Positions 14,972 through 22,383 of a stretch of 33,997 nucleotides of DNA are shown piece by piece. How positions within the stretch are numbered: the stretch's first letter is position 1; each line of letters starts with the position of its first letter. Position numbers and translations under genes: made by a program. Under the pieces are notes generated by a model, which was given only the letters and a program-made list of their open reading frames with translations, was not told the DNA's origin and searched no databases. The stretch is from NCBI GenBank assembly GCA_013362295.1, contig JABFWJ010000119.1:1-33997 (forward strand). The letters run 5' to 3'. The stretch comes from Thermoleophilia bacterium (GTDB lineage: Bacteria; Actinomycetota; Thermoleophilia; Gaiellales; Gaiellaceae).

Positions 14972-15942
14972 GGCCGAAACAGGTGGCGTTCGGGCTCGGC
15001 GTGCTGGTCCTCGTGGTGCTGCCCTTCGTGCTGAGCGACTTCCGGACGGTGCAGCTCGCGACCGTCGGTGCCTACTTCATCGCGATCCTCGGCCTCGACG
15101 TGCTGACCGGCCACAGCGGCCAGATCTCGCTCGGCCACGGCGCGTTCATGGCGGTCGGCGGCTACACGACGGCGATCCTGATGGCGAACCACGGGGTGCG
15201 CGACCTCGTGACGATCCCGATTGCTGCCGCGGTCGCGGGCGGGATCGGCCTCGTGGCCGGAGTCCCCGCACTGCGCCTCTCCGGGCTCTACCTCGCCCTC
15301 GCGACGTTCGGGATCGCGGTCGTCCTGCCGACGATCCTCAAGAAGTTCGATCACTTCACCGGCGGCTCGACCGGCATCACGCTGTTCGGCAAGCCGACGC
15401 AGACCGGCCACGGCGTCGGCGTCTGGGGCTTGACGAACAACCAGTGGCTGTACGTGCTCACGTGGACGATCGGTTGCGCGCTGTTCCTGTTCGCTTGGTG
15501 GCTGCTCGACTCGCGCTTCGGGCGCTCGCTGCGCGCCGTGCGCGACAGCGAGCTCGCGGCGGCGGCGTCCGGCGTCAACCGCGCGAAGTACAAGGTGCTC
15601 GCCTTCGGCGTGTCCGCCGCGTTCGCGGGCGTCGCGGGAGCGCTGTTCGCGATCAACGTCGCGTACACCTCGCCCGACACGTTCCCGATCACGCTCTCGC
15701 TCTACCTCCTCGTCGGCGCGGTCGTCGGCTTCTTCGGCTCGATCTGGGGTGCGGCGCTCGGCGCGCTGCTGATCCAGTTCCTGCCGGACATCGTCGGGCT
15801 GATCCCGCACGTCGACCCGAAGCAAGGCGGGCCGACGACGTTCTTCTTCGGCCTCGTGCTCGTCGTCTTGATGCTCGCCCTTCCGCTCGTGCTGCGCGTC
15901 GCGTCTCGGGTCGCGAATCGCGGGTACCTTGGGGCGCGATGA
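14968..15942 (+). CDS. livM: branched-chain amino acid ABC transporter permease LivM
   Basis: 324 residues, hydrophobic throughout with eight to ten membrane segments. Diagnostic sequences are LDVLTGHSGQISLGHGAFMAVGGYTTA (family consensus 'l.G.aGqiSlGhaaF...GAY'), LRLSGLYLALATFGIAVV, and the cytoplasmic coupling loop SRFGRSLRAVRDSELAAAASGVN. The GTG at 14968 overlaps the livH stop by 4 nt and begins MRPKQVAFGLGVL. It forms the second half of the membrane channel. The C-terminus runs to GYLGAR, overlapping the livK start by ATGA. Confidence 0.92.
   Translation: MRPKQVAFGLGVLVLVVLPFVLSDFRTVQLATVGAYFIAILGLDVLTGHSGQISLGHGAFMAVGGYTTAILMANHGVRDLVTIPIAAAVAGGIGLVAGVPALRLSGLYLALATFGIAVVLPTILKKFDHFTGGSTGITLFGKPTQTGHGVGVWGLTNNQWLYVLTWTIGCALFLFAWWLLDSRFGRSLRAVRDSELAAAASGVNRAKYKVLAFGVSAAFAGVAGALFAINVAYTSPDTFPITLSLYLLVGAVVGFFGSIWGAALGALLIQFLPDIVGLIPHVDPKQGGPTTFFFGLVLVVLMLALPLVLRVASRVANRGYLGAR
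15925..15930 (+). promoter_or_regulatory. possible internal -10 box before livK
   Basis: TACCTT inside the end of livM ends 8 nt before the livK ATG. It matches the TANNNT spacing seen at other starts, so extra livK transcription from here is possible, but the ATGA overlap alone could explain translation. Confidence 0.3.
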
Positions 15943-17147
15943 CCCGGAATCTCTGCGCGCTCGCACTCGCCGCACTCGCCCTCGCCGGCATCGCAGCGGC
16001 CTCGACGTCCGGCACGCCCGGAGTGTCGTCCACGACGATCACGCTCGGCTCGAGCGGGCCGCTGACCGGCGAGGCGGCCGCCGCCGCAGGCGTGCTGCGC
16101 GGCGCGGAGGGCTACTTCAAGTACGTCAACGCGCGCGGCGGCGTGAACGGCCGCAAGATCGACTTCAAGTACCTCGACGACGGCTACGACCCGTCGCGAA
16201 CGGTGCAGAATGTGCGCCAGTTGATCCAGCAGGACAATGTCTTCGCGTTGTTCTCCGTGGTCGGCACGAACGGCAATCTCGCGATCCGCGACTTCGCGAA
16301 TGCGTCCGGCGTGCCCACCGTGTTCTCCGCCTCCGGCGCGACGACCTTCGGCAAGGAGTACGCGAAATATCCGTGGACGATCGGTTACCTGCCGCCCTAT
16401 GCGGAGGAGGGCCAGCTCTACGCGAAGCACATCCTCGCGACGAACGCGAAGAAGGCGAAGATCGCCGTCCTCTACCAGAGCGACGATTACGGGAAGGATG
16501 TGCTCGCCGGCTTTCGCAAGGGCCTCGGCGCGAAGGCCCGGTCGTTGATCGTGCAGACCGTCGGCTACGACCCGACGGCATCCGACGTCCAGTCGCAGGT
16601 CGCGCAGCTGAAGGCGAGCGGGGCGAACACGTTCTGCATCTTCGCTTTCGGCAAGTTCGCGATCCAGTCGTTCGTCTACGCGAACAAGCTCGGGTGGAAG
16701 CCGCAGATCTACGTCAACGACGTCGCATCGGCGTCGTCGATCATGCTGCTGAACCCCCAGTCGACGGCCGAAGGCGCGATCTCCATCCTGTGGGGCAAGG
16801 ATCCCGCGACGCCGAAGTTCAAGAAGGACGCGGGCACCGCGCTCGGCGCGAAGATCGTCAAGAAGTACATCCCCGGCGGAAACCCGTCGGACGGCTTCCT
16901 GATCGCCGGGATGGCCGAGGCGTTCTCGATGGTCGATGCGCTCAAGGCGGCCGGCAAGAACCTCACGCGCAAGGGCCTGATGAACGCCGTCACGCACATG
17001 AACGAGGCGAACAACCCGTTCCTCGTCCCCGGCGTCAAGGTGCACACGACGCCGACGTTCCGCTTCCCGATCGCGTCCGCCCAGCTGCAGCGCTGGCACA
17101 ACCGCCACTGGGAGCCGTTCGGCGGCGTGCAGTCCGCGAAGCTTTAG
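15939..17147 (+). CDS. livK: branched-chain amino acid-binding protein LivK
   Basis: 402 residues. A Sec signal peptide (residues 1-22, MTRNLCALALAALALAGIAAAS) is followed directly by TTITLGSSGPLTGEAAAAAGVLRGAEGYFKYVNARGGVNGRKIDFKYLDD, the opening of type I periplasmic-binding proteins for branched-chain amino acids. Unlike many actinobacterial homologues there is no lipobox cysteine at the cleavage site, so how it is held at the cell surface is unclear. FSASGATTFGKEYAKYPWTIGYLPPY and VLYQSDDYGKDVLAGF form the hinge-side ligand site. Its position as last gene of the operon fits the LivGFHM transporter. The substrate may be an amino acid, amide or aromatic compound. Confidence 0.92.
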   Translation: MTRNLCALALAALALAGIAAASTSGTPGVSSTTITLGSSGPLTGEAAAAAGVLRGAEGYFKYVNARGGVNGRKIDFKYLDDGYDPSRTVQNVRQLIQQDNVFALFSVVGTNGNLAIRDFANASGVPTVFSASGATTFGKEYAKYPWTIGYLPPYAEEGQLYAKHILATNAKKAKIAVLYQSDDYGKDVLAGFRKGLGAKARSLIVQTVGYDPTASDVQSQVAQLKASGANTFCIFAFGKFAIQSFVYANKLGWKPQIYVNDVASASSIMLLNPQSTAEGAISILWGKDPATPKFKKDAGTALGAKIVKKYIPGGNPSDGFLIAGMAEAFSMVDALKAAGKNLTRKGLMNAVTHMNEANNPFLVPGVKVHTTPTFRFPIASAQLQRWHNRHWEPFGGVQSAKL

Positions 17148-17175
17148 ACGCCGGCCGCGCGGGAAGAGGCTCGAG

Positions 17176-17382
17176 ATGGCTGTTCTCCTCGTCGACGACC
17201 GGGACGGCAGGATCCTCGACGAGCTCGAGACCGTCGAGGACGCGCAGCGCGTCCTCGAAGGGTGGGCGAGGGACGACGGCAGCATTCCGGACTATCTCTG
17301 CCTGGTCGAGCTCCGCTCGCATCATGGCGCGATCCTCGGCACCCACTCGTCCGTCAAGATCCGCCCGCTGCGGGGACGCTAG
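17176..17382 (+). CDS. small hypothetical protein
   Basis: 68 residues, acidic in its first half, with no membrane segment or signal. The sequence reads like a compact alpha/beta protein: VLLVDDRDGRILDELETVEDAQRVLEGW, then YLCLVELRSHHGAILGTHSSVKIRPL. I do not recognise a family. The ATG is 28 bp after livK with GGAAGAGG upstream. Codon use matches its neighbours, and the convergent hairpin right after its stop supports it as a real, terminating transcription unit. Confidence 0.65.
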   Translation: MAVLLVDDRDGRILDELETVEDAQRVLEGWARDDGSIPDYLCLVELRSHHGAILGTHSSVKIRPLRGR

Positions 17383-17409
17383 GACCGCGGAACGAAGTCG
17401 CGCGCGGTC
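17383..17409. terminator. stem-loop at a convergent junction
   Basis: GACCGCG (17383-17389) pairs with CGCGGTC (17403-17409) across a 13-nt loop. It begins immediately after the stop at 17382 and reaches the last bases of the convergent TOPRIM gene. No T-tract follows, so it would be a U-less or bidirectional terminator. Confidence 0.45.
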
Positions 17410-18058
17410 AGACGTGAGCGAGCACGCGCTCGAGCGGGCGAGGTACTTCGTCCAGATCGAGCGCATCGACGAGCAGGCGCGCGTACCGGAGCTTGCGGCG
17501 GTCGGCGCTCCCCATGAAGCGCCGCAGCTGCCGTTCGAGCGGCTGTCCGCGCCAGGCCGGCTGCTTCTGGAACGTGCGGAAGGAGCCGAGGTCGCCCTGG
17601 GAGTCGAGGACAGCGACGACCGAGGCCGCGCCGAGCGCACGGATCAGCTCGTCCTCCAGGTCTTCGTGACAGACGTGGAAGCCCAGCCGCTCCATGTCGA
17701 GGCGCGTGAGCCGGGAGCCGAAACCCGCCCGCTCGAGGCTGCGCCGGAACACATCCGCCTCGCCCGCGTCGCAGAGGCCGGCCAGCCTGACGTTCGGCCC
17801 CTGTGTTCTCCGTCCCCGTGGCCCGAACCGGGTGAGGAAGCGGTGGATTGCCTGCGCGCCTCCGATCGGCACGATCAGGATCCCTTCGCGGTCGAGCTCA
17901 CGGCCGTGGCGTGCTGCGAGCGTCTCGAGCGCGATCTGGTCGCTGATTCCCTCCACGAGCACGATCGCGCGCGCGCCGTCCGCCCGGGCGAGCGCCCGTC
18001 TCGTCGCCGGCGGGCCTCCGCCGGGCAGTGCTTCGATGCGCAGCCGAGGCTCCTCCAC
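17408..18058 (-). CDS. stand-alone TOPRIM domain protein (OLD-nuclease type)
   Basis: 216 residues. ARAIVLVEGISDQIALETLAARHG contains the TOPRIM glutamate (VEG.SD), and VRLAGLCDAGEADVFRRSLERAGF supplies the acidic strand, though the second Asp of the usual DxD is not in place (CDAGE). The rest, FHVCHEDLEDELIRALGA, SFRTFQKQPAWRG and RRFMGSADRRKLRYARLLVDALDLDEVPRPL, is a pattern I know from actinobacterial proteins annotated as TOPRIM or OLD-like endonucleases. There is no ATPase domain, unlike OLD nucleases. Nuclease or nucleotidyl transfer activity on DNA is possible but untested. I chose the GTG at 18058; a GAAGAT box ends 7 nt before it. Confidence 0.8.
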   Translation of the reverse strand: MEEPRLRIEALPGGGPPATRRALARADGARAIVLVEGISDQIALETLAARHGRELDREGILIVPIGGAQAIHRFLTRFGPRGRRTQGPNVRLAGLCDAGEADVFRRSLERAGFGSRLTRLDMERLGFHVCHEDLEDELIRALGAASVVAVLDSQGDLGSFRTFQKQPAWRGQPLERQLRRFMGSADRRKLRYARLLVDALDLDEVPRPLERVLAHV

Positions 18059-18120
18059 AGCCCGAATCTTCGCAGCGCACGCGCGCCGACGGCGATCTCC
18101 GGGACCGGGCGCACCTGTGG

Positions 18121-18149
18121 TTGACTCTGCGCGACGAAGCGGATACAGA
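18121..18149 (+). promoter_or_regulatory. sigma-70-like promoter for the cNMP-binding gene
   Basis: TTGACT at 18121 and TACAGA at 18144 are separated by 17 bp, close to the housekeeping consensus. It precedes a gene with a strong Shine-Dalgarno sequence, so this transcript would have a normal leader of about 30 nt. Confidence 0.5.
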
Positions 18150-18185
18150 CTTCGGCACTCACCTGCCGGAAGGAGGCGCAGGCCC

Positions 18186-18575
18186 ATGGATGCGAGACGG
18201 CTCGAAGGCGTCGGCTTCTTCTCCAACCTGTCGAAGAAGGAGCTGGCGAAGCTCGCGCAATGGGCGGACGAGGTCTTGGTTCGTGCCGGCGACCGGCTGG
18301 CGACCGAAGGCGACTTCGCGCACGAGTTCTTCGTGATCGAGGAGGGCTCGGCCGAGGTGACGCAGAACGGCGAGCGGATCGCAGAGCTCGGCCCGGGCGA
18401 GTTCTTCGGCGAGATCGGCCTCCTCGAGACGGAGCGGCGGACGGCGAGCGTCGTGGCGACGACGCCGATGCGGCTGATCGTGATGTTCCAGCGCGAGTTC
18501 AAGCAGATGGAGCGCGAGCTGCCGACGGTCGCCGAGCGGATCCGTGCCGCGATCCGCGCGCGGCTCGACCGGTAG
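18186..18575 (+). CDS. cyclic nucleotide-binding domain protein
   Basis: 129 residues making up one cNMP-binding domain and no DNA-binding domain. The order is LEGVGFFSNLSKKELAKLAQWADEV, beta-roll strands with GDRLATEGDFAHEFFVIEEGSAEVTQNG, and the phosphate-binding cassette GPGEFFGEIGLLETERRTASV, in which the Glu that holds the ribose 2'-OH and the Arg that holds the phosphate are both kept. It should therefore bind cAMP or cGMP. AGGAGG at 18171-18176 is a strong ribosome-binding site. A cyclase-domain gene lies 570 bp downstream on the same strand, so it may be a receptor for that signal; its output partner is unknown. Confidence 0.9.
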   Translation: MDARRLEGVGFFSNLSKKELAKLAQWADEVLVRAGDRLATEGDFAHEFFVIEEGSAEVTQNGERIAELGPGEFFGEIGLLETERRTASVVATTPMRLIVMFQREFKQMERELPTVAERIRAAIRARLDR

Positions 18576-18581
18576 CCCGGC

Positions 18582-19085
18582 GTGGACCGCTCGCAGCTTC
18601 AGGCCGTGCAGGCGCCGCTCAAGGAGCGCTACGCCGAGGATCCCGGAACGGCGCTCGTGACGCTGCACGCCGCAGGGCAACTCGGCGAGGAAGAGGTTGC
18701 CTGCACCGTCGCGACCGGCCGCGCCCTCGTCGAGGCAGGACTCCATCCCGCGACCGGCGGGACCGGCCTGCTCGCCTGCTCGGGCGACATGCTCCTGCAG
18801 GCCCTTGTCGCGTGCGCCGGGGTCACGCTCCGCGCCGTGGCGACCGCGCTCGAGCTCGACGTGCGCGGCACGGTCCATGCCGAAGGCGACCTCGACTTCC
18901 GCGGCACGCTCGGTGTCGCAAAGGACGAGCACGTCCCGGTCGGTTTTCGCGCGATCCGGCTCGGCTTCGAGCTCGAGCACGCATTGACGGCGGACGAGCT
19001 TGCGAGGCTGATCCGCCTCACGGAGCGGTACTGCGTCGTCTACCAGACGCTCGCCGGCGGGGTGCCCGTGGACGTGTCCTTCTAG
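18582..19085 (+). CDS. OsmC-family peroxide-detoxifying protein
   Basis: 167 residues, normal for OsmC/Ohr proteins. The GTG start is 6 bp after the cNMP-binding gene. Two cysteines fit the peroxidatic and resolving positions: LLQALVACAGVTLRAVATAL in the central helix and LTERYCVVYQTL near the C-terminus. The strand VRGTVHAEGDLDFRGTLGV and GFRAIRLGFELEHA complete the fold. Such proteins reduce organic hydroperoxides with dithiol donors in the cytoplasm. OsmC is one of the families in which selenocysteine variants exist elsewhere, but here both positions are ordinary cysteine. Confidence 0.85.
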   Translation: MDRSQLQAVQAPLKERYAEDPGTALVTLHAAGQLGEEEVACTVATGRALVEAGLHPATGGTGLLACSGDMLLQALVACAGVTLRAVATALELDVRGTVHAEGDLDFRGTLGVAKDEHVPVGFRAIRLGFELEHALTADELARLIRLTERYCVVYQTLAGGVPVDVSF

Positions 19086-19145
19086 GAACTCGTTTCAGGC
19101 GAAATCCGGGCTCGCCGGGCGGGGTGTTCCTGCCATCATCAAGAG

Positions 19146-19985
19146 ATGCCGCCGCTCGATGCGAAGCAGCGGGCGAGCCTGCCCGACAGCGCCTTCGCCT
19201 ACATCGATTCCAGCGGGAAACGCCGGCTCCCGATCAACGACGCGTCGCACGTCCGGAATGCTCTCGCCCGGTTCGGCCAGGTGCATTTCGAGGACGAGGC
19301 CGCCCGCGACGCGGCGCGGACGCGTCTCCTGCGGGCGGCGAAGAAGTACGGCGTCGTCCCGATCGGGTTCGTCAGCGCGGAGCTGCAGCCGCAGCGGAAG
19401 CTCCCGAAGGGCCAGGTGACCTTCCTCCTCACCGACATCGAGGGCTCGACGGAGCTGCTCCAGCACCTCGACGATCGCTATCCGGCGCTGCTCACCGCCG
19501 TCCGCAAGGCGATGCGCGCCGCGGTGCGCCAGGCTGGGGGGCGCGAGGTGGACGTGCGCGCGGACGACCTGTTCGCCGTCTTCGAGCAGGCCCCGGCGGC
19601 GCTCGAGGCTGCGATCGCGATCCAGCGGGCCATGCGTGCGGGCCCCTGGCCCGACGCTGTCGACGTCCGCGTGCGGATCGGCGTGCACAGCGGCCGTCCG
19701 ACGCTCACCGACACCGGCTACATCGGCCTGTCCGTGCACGCGGCGGCGCGCATCTGCTACGCGGCGCACGGCGGCCAGATCGTCCTCTCCTCCTCCGTGT
19801 ACTCGGCGGTCCAGGAGGCCCTTGCCGAGGGCGTCGCGCTCAGGAGCCTCGGCGCCTGGCGGTTCCAGGGGCTGCGCGAGCCGGAGGATCTCTACCAGGT
19901 CGAAGCGGCCGACCTGCTGGCCGAGTTTCCGCCGCTGCGCTCCGCGATCGCGGTCGAGAAGCGCCGTCGAGCCGCCCGCGGCTGA
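19146..19985 (+). CDS. cyclase-domain protein with N-terminal DUF6582-like domain
   Basis: 279 residues. Residues 1-75 (LPDSAFAYIDSSGKRRLPINDASHVRNALARFGQVHF, then RLLRAAKKYGV) resemble a small domain I know from phage-type proteins and call DUF6582-like with caution. Residues about 95-260 form a class III cyclase domain: VTFLLTDIEGSTELLQHL carries the first metal Asp, VRADDLFAVF the second, and YIGLSVHAAARICYAAHGGQIVLSS the late strand. The GD motif has Ala for Gly and the usual transition-state Asn is replaced by His, so catalysis or substrate may be altered. It has no membrane segment. Its location near a cNMP-binding protein suggests a local signalling set. Confidence 0.85.
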   Translation: MPPLDAKQRASLPDSAFAYIDSSGKRRLPINDASHVRNALARFGQVHFEDEAARDAARTRLLRAAKKYGVVPIGFVSAELQPQRKLPKGQVTFLLTDIEGSTELLQHLDDRYPALLTAVRKAMRAAVRQAGGREVDVRADDLFAVFEQAPAALEAAIAIQRAMRAGPWPDAVDVRVRIGVHSGRPTLTDTGYIGLSVHAAARICYAAHGGQIVLSSSVYSAVQEALAEGVALRSLGAWRFQGLREPEDLYQVEAADLLAEFPPLRSAIAVEKRRRAARG

Positions 19986-19995
19986 GCGTCGACCG

Positions 19996-20469
19996 TCAGA
20001 GCAGCAGCCCCATCTCGATCGTGTCCCACAGCTCGCCGCTCGTCCGGCGGTACTGCTTGACGCGCCGTCCCTCCTCGACGAAGCCGTATTTCCGGTAAAG
20101 CGCCAGCGCCGCCGCGTTGTGGGCGAAGACGCTGAGGATCACCTTGTGCAGGCCGCGTGCGCGCGCGTCCTCGATCGCCGCTTCGAGCAGCGCCGAGCCC
20201 ACCCCGCGGCCACGCCACTCGCGTGCAACCGCCATTCCGATCTCGCCGAAGCCGTGAGGGCTCGAGTCGAGATGCACCGAGCCGACGATCTCGGCGCCGG
20301 AGGCCGCGACGGTCGTCCCGTCGAGCGTCCACGAGGCAGCACGCGACTCGAGGTCGATGGGCGGCTCCGTGGCGATGCCGTCCCGTTCCTCGGCGACGGC
20401 AGCGAACAGGAGCGCGAGCGGCCTGCGGTCGACGTCGCGGGCGGGGCGAACCTCGAACGGCGAGGGCAT
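19996..20469 (-). CDS. GNAT-family N-acetyltransferase
   Basis: 157 residues. Motif A is clear: IGMAVAREWRGRGVGSALLEAAIEDARARGLHKVILSVFAHN with the acetyl-CoA loop RGRGVG, followed by motif B AALALYRKYGFVEEGRRVKQYRR. N-terminal EVRPARDVDRRPLALLFAAVAEERDGIATEPP resembles the RimI/phosphinothricin-acetyltransferase-like subgroup that acts on small amines or amino acids. The acceptor cannot be identified. The ATG at 20469 is preceded by an overlapping GTG that would add one residue. It diverges from the lytic transglycosylase-like gene with 54 bp between starts. Confidence 0.88.
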   Translation of the reverse strand: MPSPFEVRPARDVDRRPLALLFAAVAEERDGIATEPPIDLESRAASWTLDGTTVAASGAEIVGSVHLDSSPHGFGEIGMAVAREWRGRGVGSALLEAAIEDARARGLHKVILSVFAHNAAALALYRKYGFVEEGRRVKQYRRTSGELWDTIEMGLLL

Positions 20470-20523
20470 CACGCTGCAGCTTCGCGGAAGGAGCCTGTCG
20501 ACGCAGGACGAACTGGACCGCCC

Positions 20524-21588
20524 GTGCGCCGCTGCATCGCGCTCATCTCCGTCACCGGTGCGTTGGCGGCCGCCCCGGCCGTCCACGCTGCCGGAAACCC
20601 GCAGATCGCCGGCCTGCAGGTCGCTCTGCGCGCGCACGGCCTCTATCTGGCGCAGATCGACGGCATCGCGGGCCCGAAGACGGCTGCGGCGGTGCACTCG
20701 TTCCAGCGCAAGCACGGGCTGCCCTACGGCGTCGCCAACGCGCGCATGCGCGCCGCTCTCGGCCCGCTCGGCCGGCCGCTCTTCGGCACCCGGATCCTCC
20801 GCCGCGGCGACTTCGGCTGGGATGTCTCGGTGCTCCAGTTCCTGCTCACGCGCCGCGGCGTGTACTCGGGTGCGCTCGACGGGTACATGGGCCGCGAGAC
20901 GACGGTGGCGCTGCGCCGCTACCAGCGCTCGATGCATCTGCTGGCGGACGCCGTCGTGGGGCCGCGCACGCTGTCGGCGATCGTTCGGCGCGACGCGGTC
21001 CCGATCCGCACGCATCCGGTTTCCTCCACGCACACGAGGATCCATGTCGTGCGCAGCGGCGACACGCTGACTGCGCTTGCCGCGCGCTACCGCACGACGA
21101 TCGCCGCGCTCGCGTCCGTCAACCACATCGACCCGGCGCGGCCGATCGTGATCGGCCAGCGCCTGCGGCTGCCCGCGCAATCGCCCTCGCTCACGCCGCA
21201 GCGCCTCGACGTCCGCGGCATGCTCGACCAGTGGTCGGGGCGGCTCGGCGTCGACCACCACCTCGTGCGCGCGCTCGCGTGGATGGAGTCCGGCTTCCAG
21301 ACGGAGATCGTCTCGTCCGCCGGCGCGCGCGGCGTCCTGCAGACGCTCCCGACGACGCGGCGGTACGTCGAACGGGTGCTCGCCGGCCGCAGAATTCCGC
21401 AGAGCGTCGACGGCGACATCGAGGTCGGCATCCTCTATCTGCGCCATCTGCTGCAGACCTTCCGGGGGGACGAGCGTCTCGCGCTCGCCGGCTGGTACCA
21501 GGGCGAGCGCGCGGTCCGCAAGCACGGCTTGTACAAGGTGACGAAGCCGTTCGTCGCGAACGTGCTCGCATTGCGGAGCCGGATGTAA
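20524..21588 (+). CDS. secreted cell-wall protein: two PG-binding domains, LysM, transglycosylase SLT domain
   Basis: 354 residues. A signal peptide ends near VHA-A (residue 22). Two peptidoglycan-binding type-1 domains follow (about 25-75: LQVALRAHGLYLAQIDGIAGPKTAAAVHSFQRKHGL; and 93-145: LQFLLTRRGVYSGALDGYMGRETTVALRRYQ), then a LysM module (about 173-216: IHVVRSGDTLTALAARY, VNHIDPARPIVIGQRLRLP), and a lysozyme-like SLT domain (about 228-354) with the catalytic Glu255 in ALAWMESGFQ and SSAGARGVLQTLPTT. It should cleave peptidoglycan glycan strands outside the membrane. The GTG start gives the basic MRR and hydrophobic core of the signal. The deacetylase gene follows after 9 bp. Confidence 0.9.
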   Translation: MRRCIALISVTGALAAAPAVHAAGNPQIAGLQVALRAHGLYLAQIDGIAGPKTAAAVHSFQRKHGLPYGVANARMRAALGPLGRPLFGTRILRRGDFGWDVSVLQFLLTRRGVYSGALDGYMGRETTVALRRYQRSMHLLADAVVGPRTLSAIVRRDAVPIRTHPVSSTHTRIHVVRSGDTLTALAARYRTTIAALASVNHIDPARPIVIGQRLRLPAQSPSLTPQRLDVRGMLDQWSGRLGVDHHLVRALAWMESGFQTEIVSSAGARGVLQTLPTTRRYVERVLAGRRIPQSVDGDIEVGILYLRHLLQTFRGDERLALAGWYQGERAVRKHGLYKVTKPFVANVLALRSRM

Positions 21589-21591
21589 CCT
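21586..21591 (+). promoter_or_regulatory. -10 box TAACCT overlapping a stop codon
   Basis: The TAA stop of the transglycosylase gene forms the first half of TAACCT, which ends 6 nt before the ATG at 21598. A leaderless transcript of the deacetylase could start here. Confidence 0.4.
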
Positions 21592-21597
21592 CGGGCC

Positions 21598-22383
21598 ATG
21601 CGGGTCGCGCTGTGCCTGGTGGTGACCGCCCTCTTCGTGGTACCGCTGGCCCTCGCCTCGCCGATCGGGCCGGACCCCATCCGCCGCCCGCACGTCGTTC
21701 TCCAGTGGGAGCAGACGCGCGCGCTGAACGCCGCTCTGCGCCGCGGCGAGCCGATCTACTGCGGCGGCGGGCATGCGAACGTCGTCGCGTTGACGTTCGA
21801 CGACGGGCCGGGACCGTTCACCGAGCAGCTCCTCGAGCTGCTCCGGCATGCGGGCGCGCATGCCACGTTCTTCGTCGTCGGGAGCCGGCTGCAGGACTGG
21901 CCCGACGCGCCGCACGCCGAGTCGCAGGTCGGTGTGATCGGGAACCACACGTGGTCGCACGCGCATCTCACGACGATGCCGACCTGGCTCGTCTGGGCCG
22001 AGCTCCTGCGGACGCAGTACGAGACGCTGCAGGTCCTGGGCTGGAAGCCGCGCCTCTTCCGTCCGCCGTACGAGCAGCACAACGCGGCGACCGACAGGGT
22101 CGTGCGCTCGCTCGGGCTCGTGCAGGTCATGTGGTCCGCGACGTCGGGCGACGACCTCCGGCACCCGACGAGGAGATCGGTCGCACGCAACGTGATCCGC
22201 GAGCTCCGCCCCGGCGCGATCGTGCTGATGCACGACATCCATCCCTGGACGATCGAAGCAATGCCGGCGATCCTCGCTGCGATCCGCGCGCGCGGACTGC
22301 GCGCGGTCTCGATCCCCGAGCTGCTGGTGCTCGACCCGCCGAGGCCGCGTCAGCAGTGCGCGTTCGCGCCCGGCCTCGACTAG
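21598..22383 (+). CDS. secreted polysaccharide deacetylase (NodB domain)
   Basis: 261 residues. An N-terminal signal (MRVALCLVVTALFVVPLALAS) leads to the NodB fold: ALTFDDGPGPFTEQLLELL with the catalytic Asp68 and metal-binding Asp69, GNHTWSHAHL with metal ligands His117 and His121, RPPYEQHN with the substrate-groove Arg, and VLMHDIHPWT with the final catalytic His. The complete metal triad indicates an active enzyme that removes N-acetyl groups from peptidoglycan or another cell-surface polysaccharide. Its placement behind a lytic transglycosylase points to wall remodelling. The gene ends tail to tail with the minus-strand FrnE-like gene; their stop codons share CTAG. Confidence 0.92.
   Translation: MRVALCLVVTALFVVPLALASPIGPDPIRRPHVVLQWEQTRALNAALRRGEPIYCGGGHANVVALTFDDGPGPFTEQLLELLRHAGAHATFFVVGSRLQDWPDAPHAESQVGVIGNHTWSHAHLTTMPTWLVWAELLRTQYETLQVLGWKPRLFRPPYEQHNAATDRVVRSLGLVQVMWSATSGDDLRHPTRRSVARNVIRELRPGAIVLMHDIHPWTIEAMPAILAAIRARGLRAVSIPELLVLDPPRPRQQCAFAPGLD

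Noticed and set aside
18582..19085. OsmC protein as a second selenoprotein
   Set aside because: The frame has no in-frame TGA, and both expected redox positions are cysteine codons.
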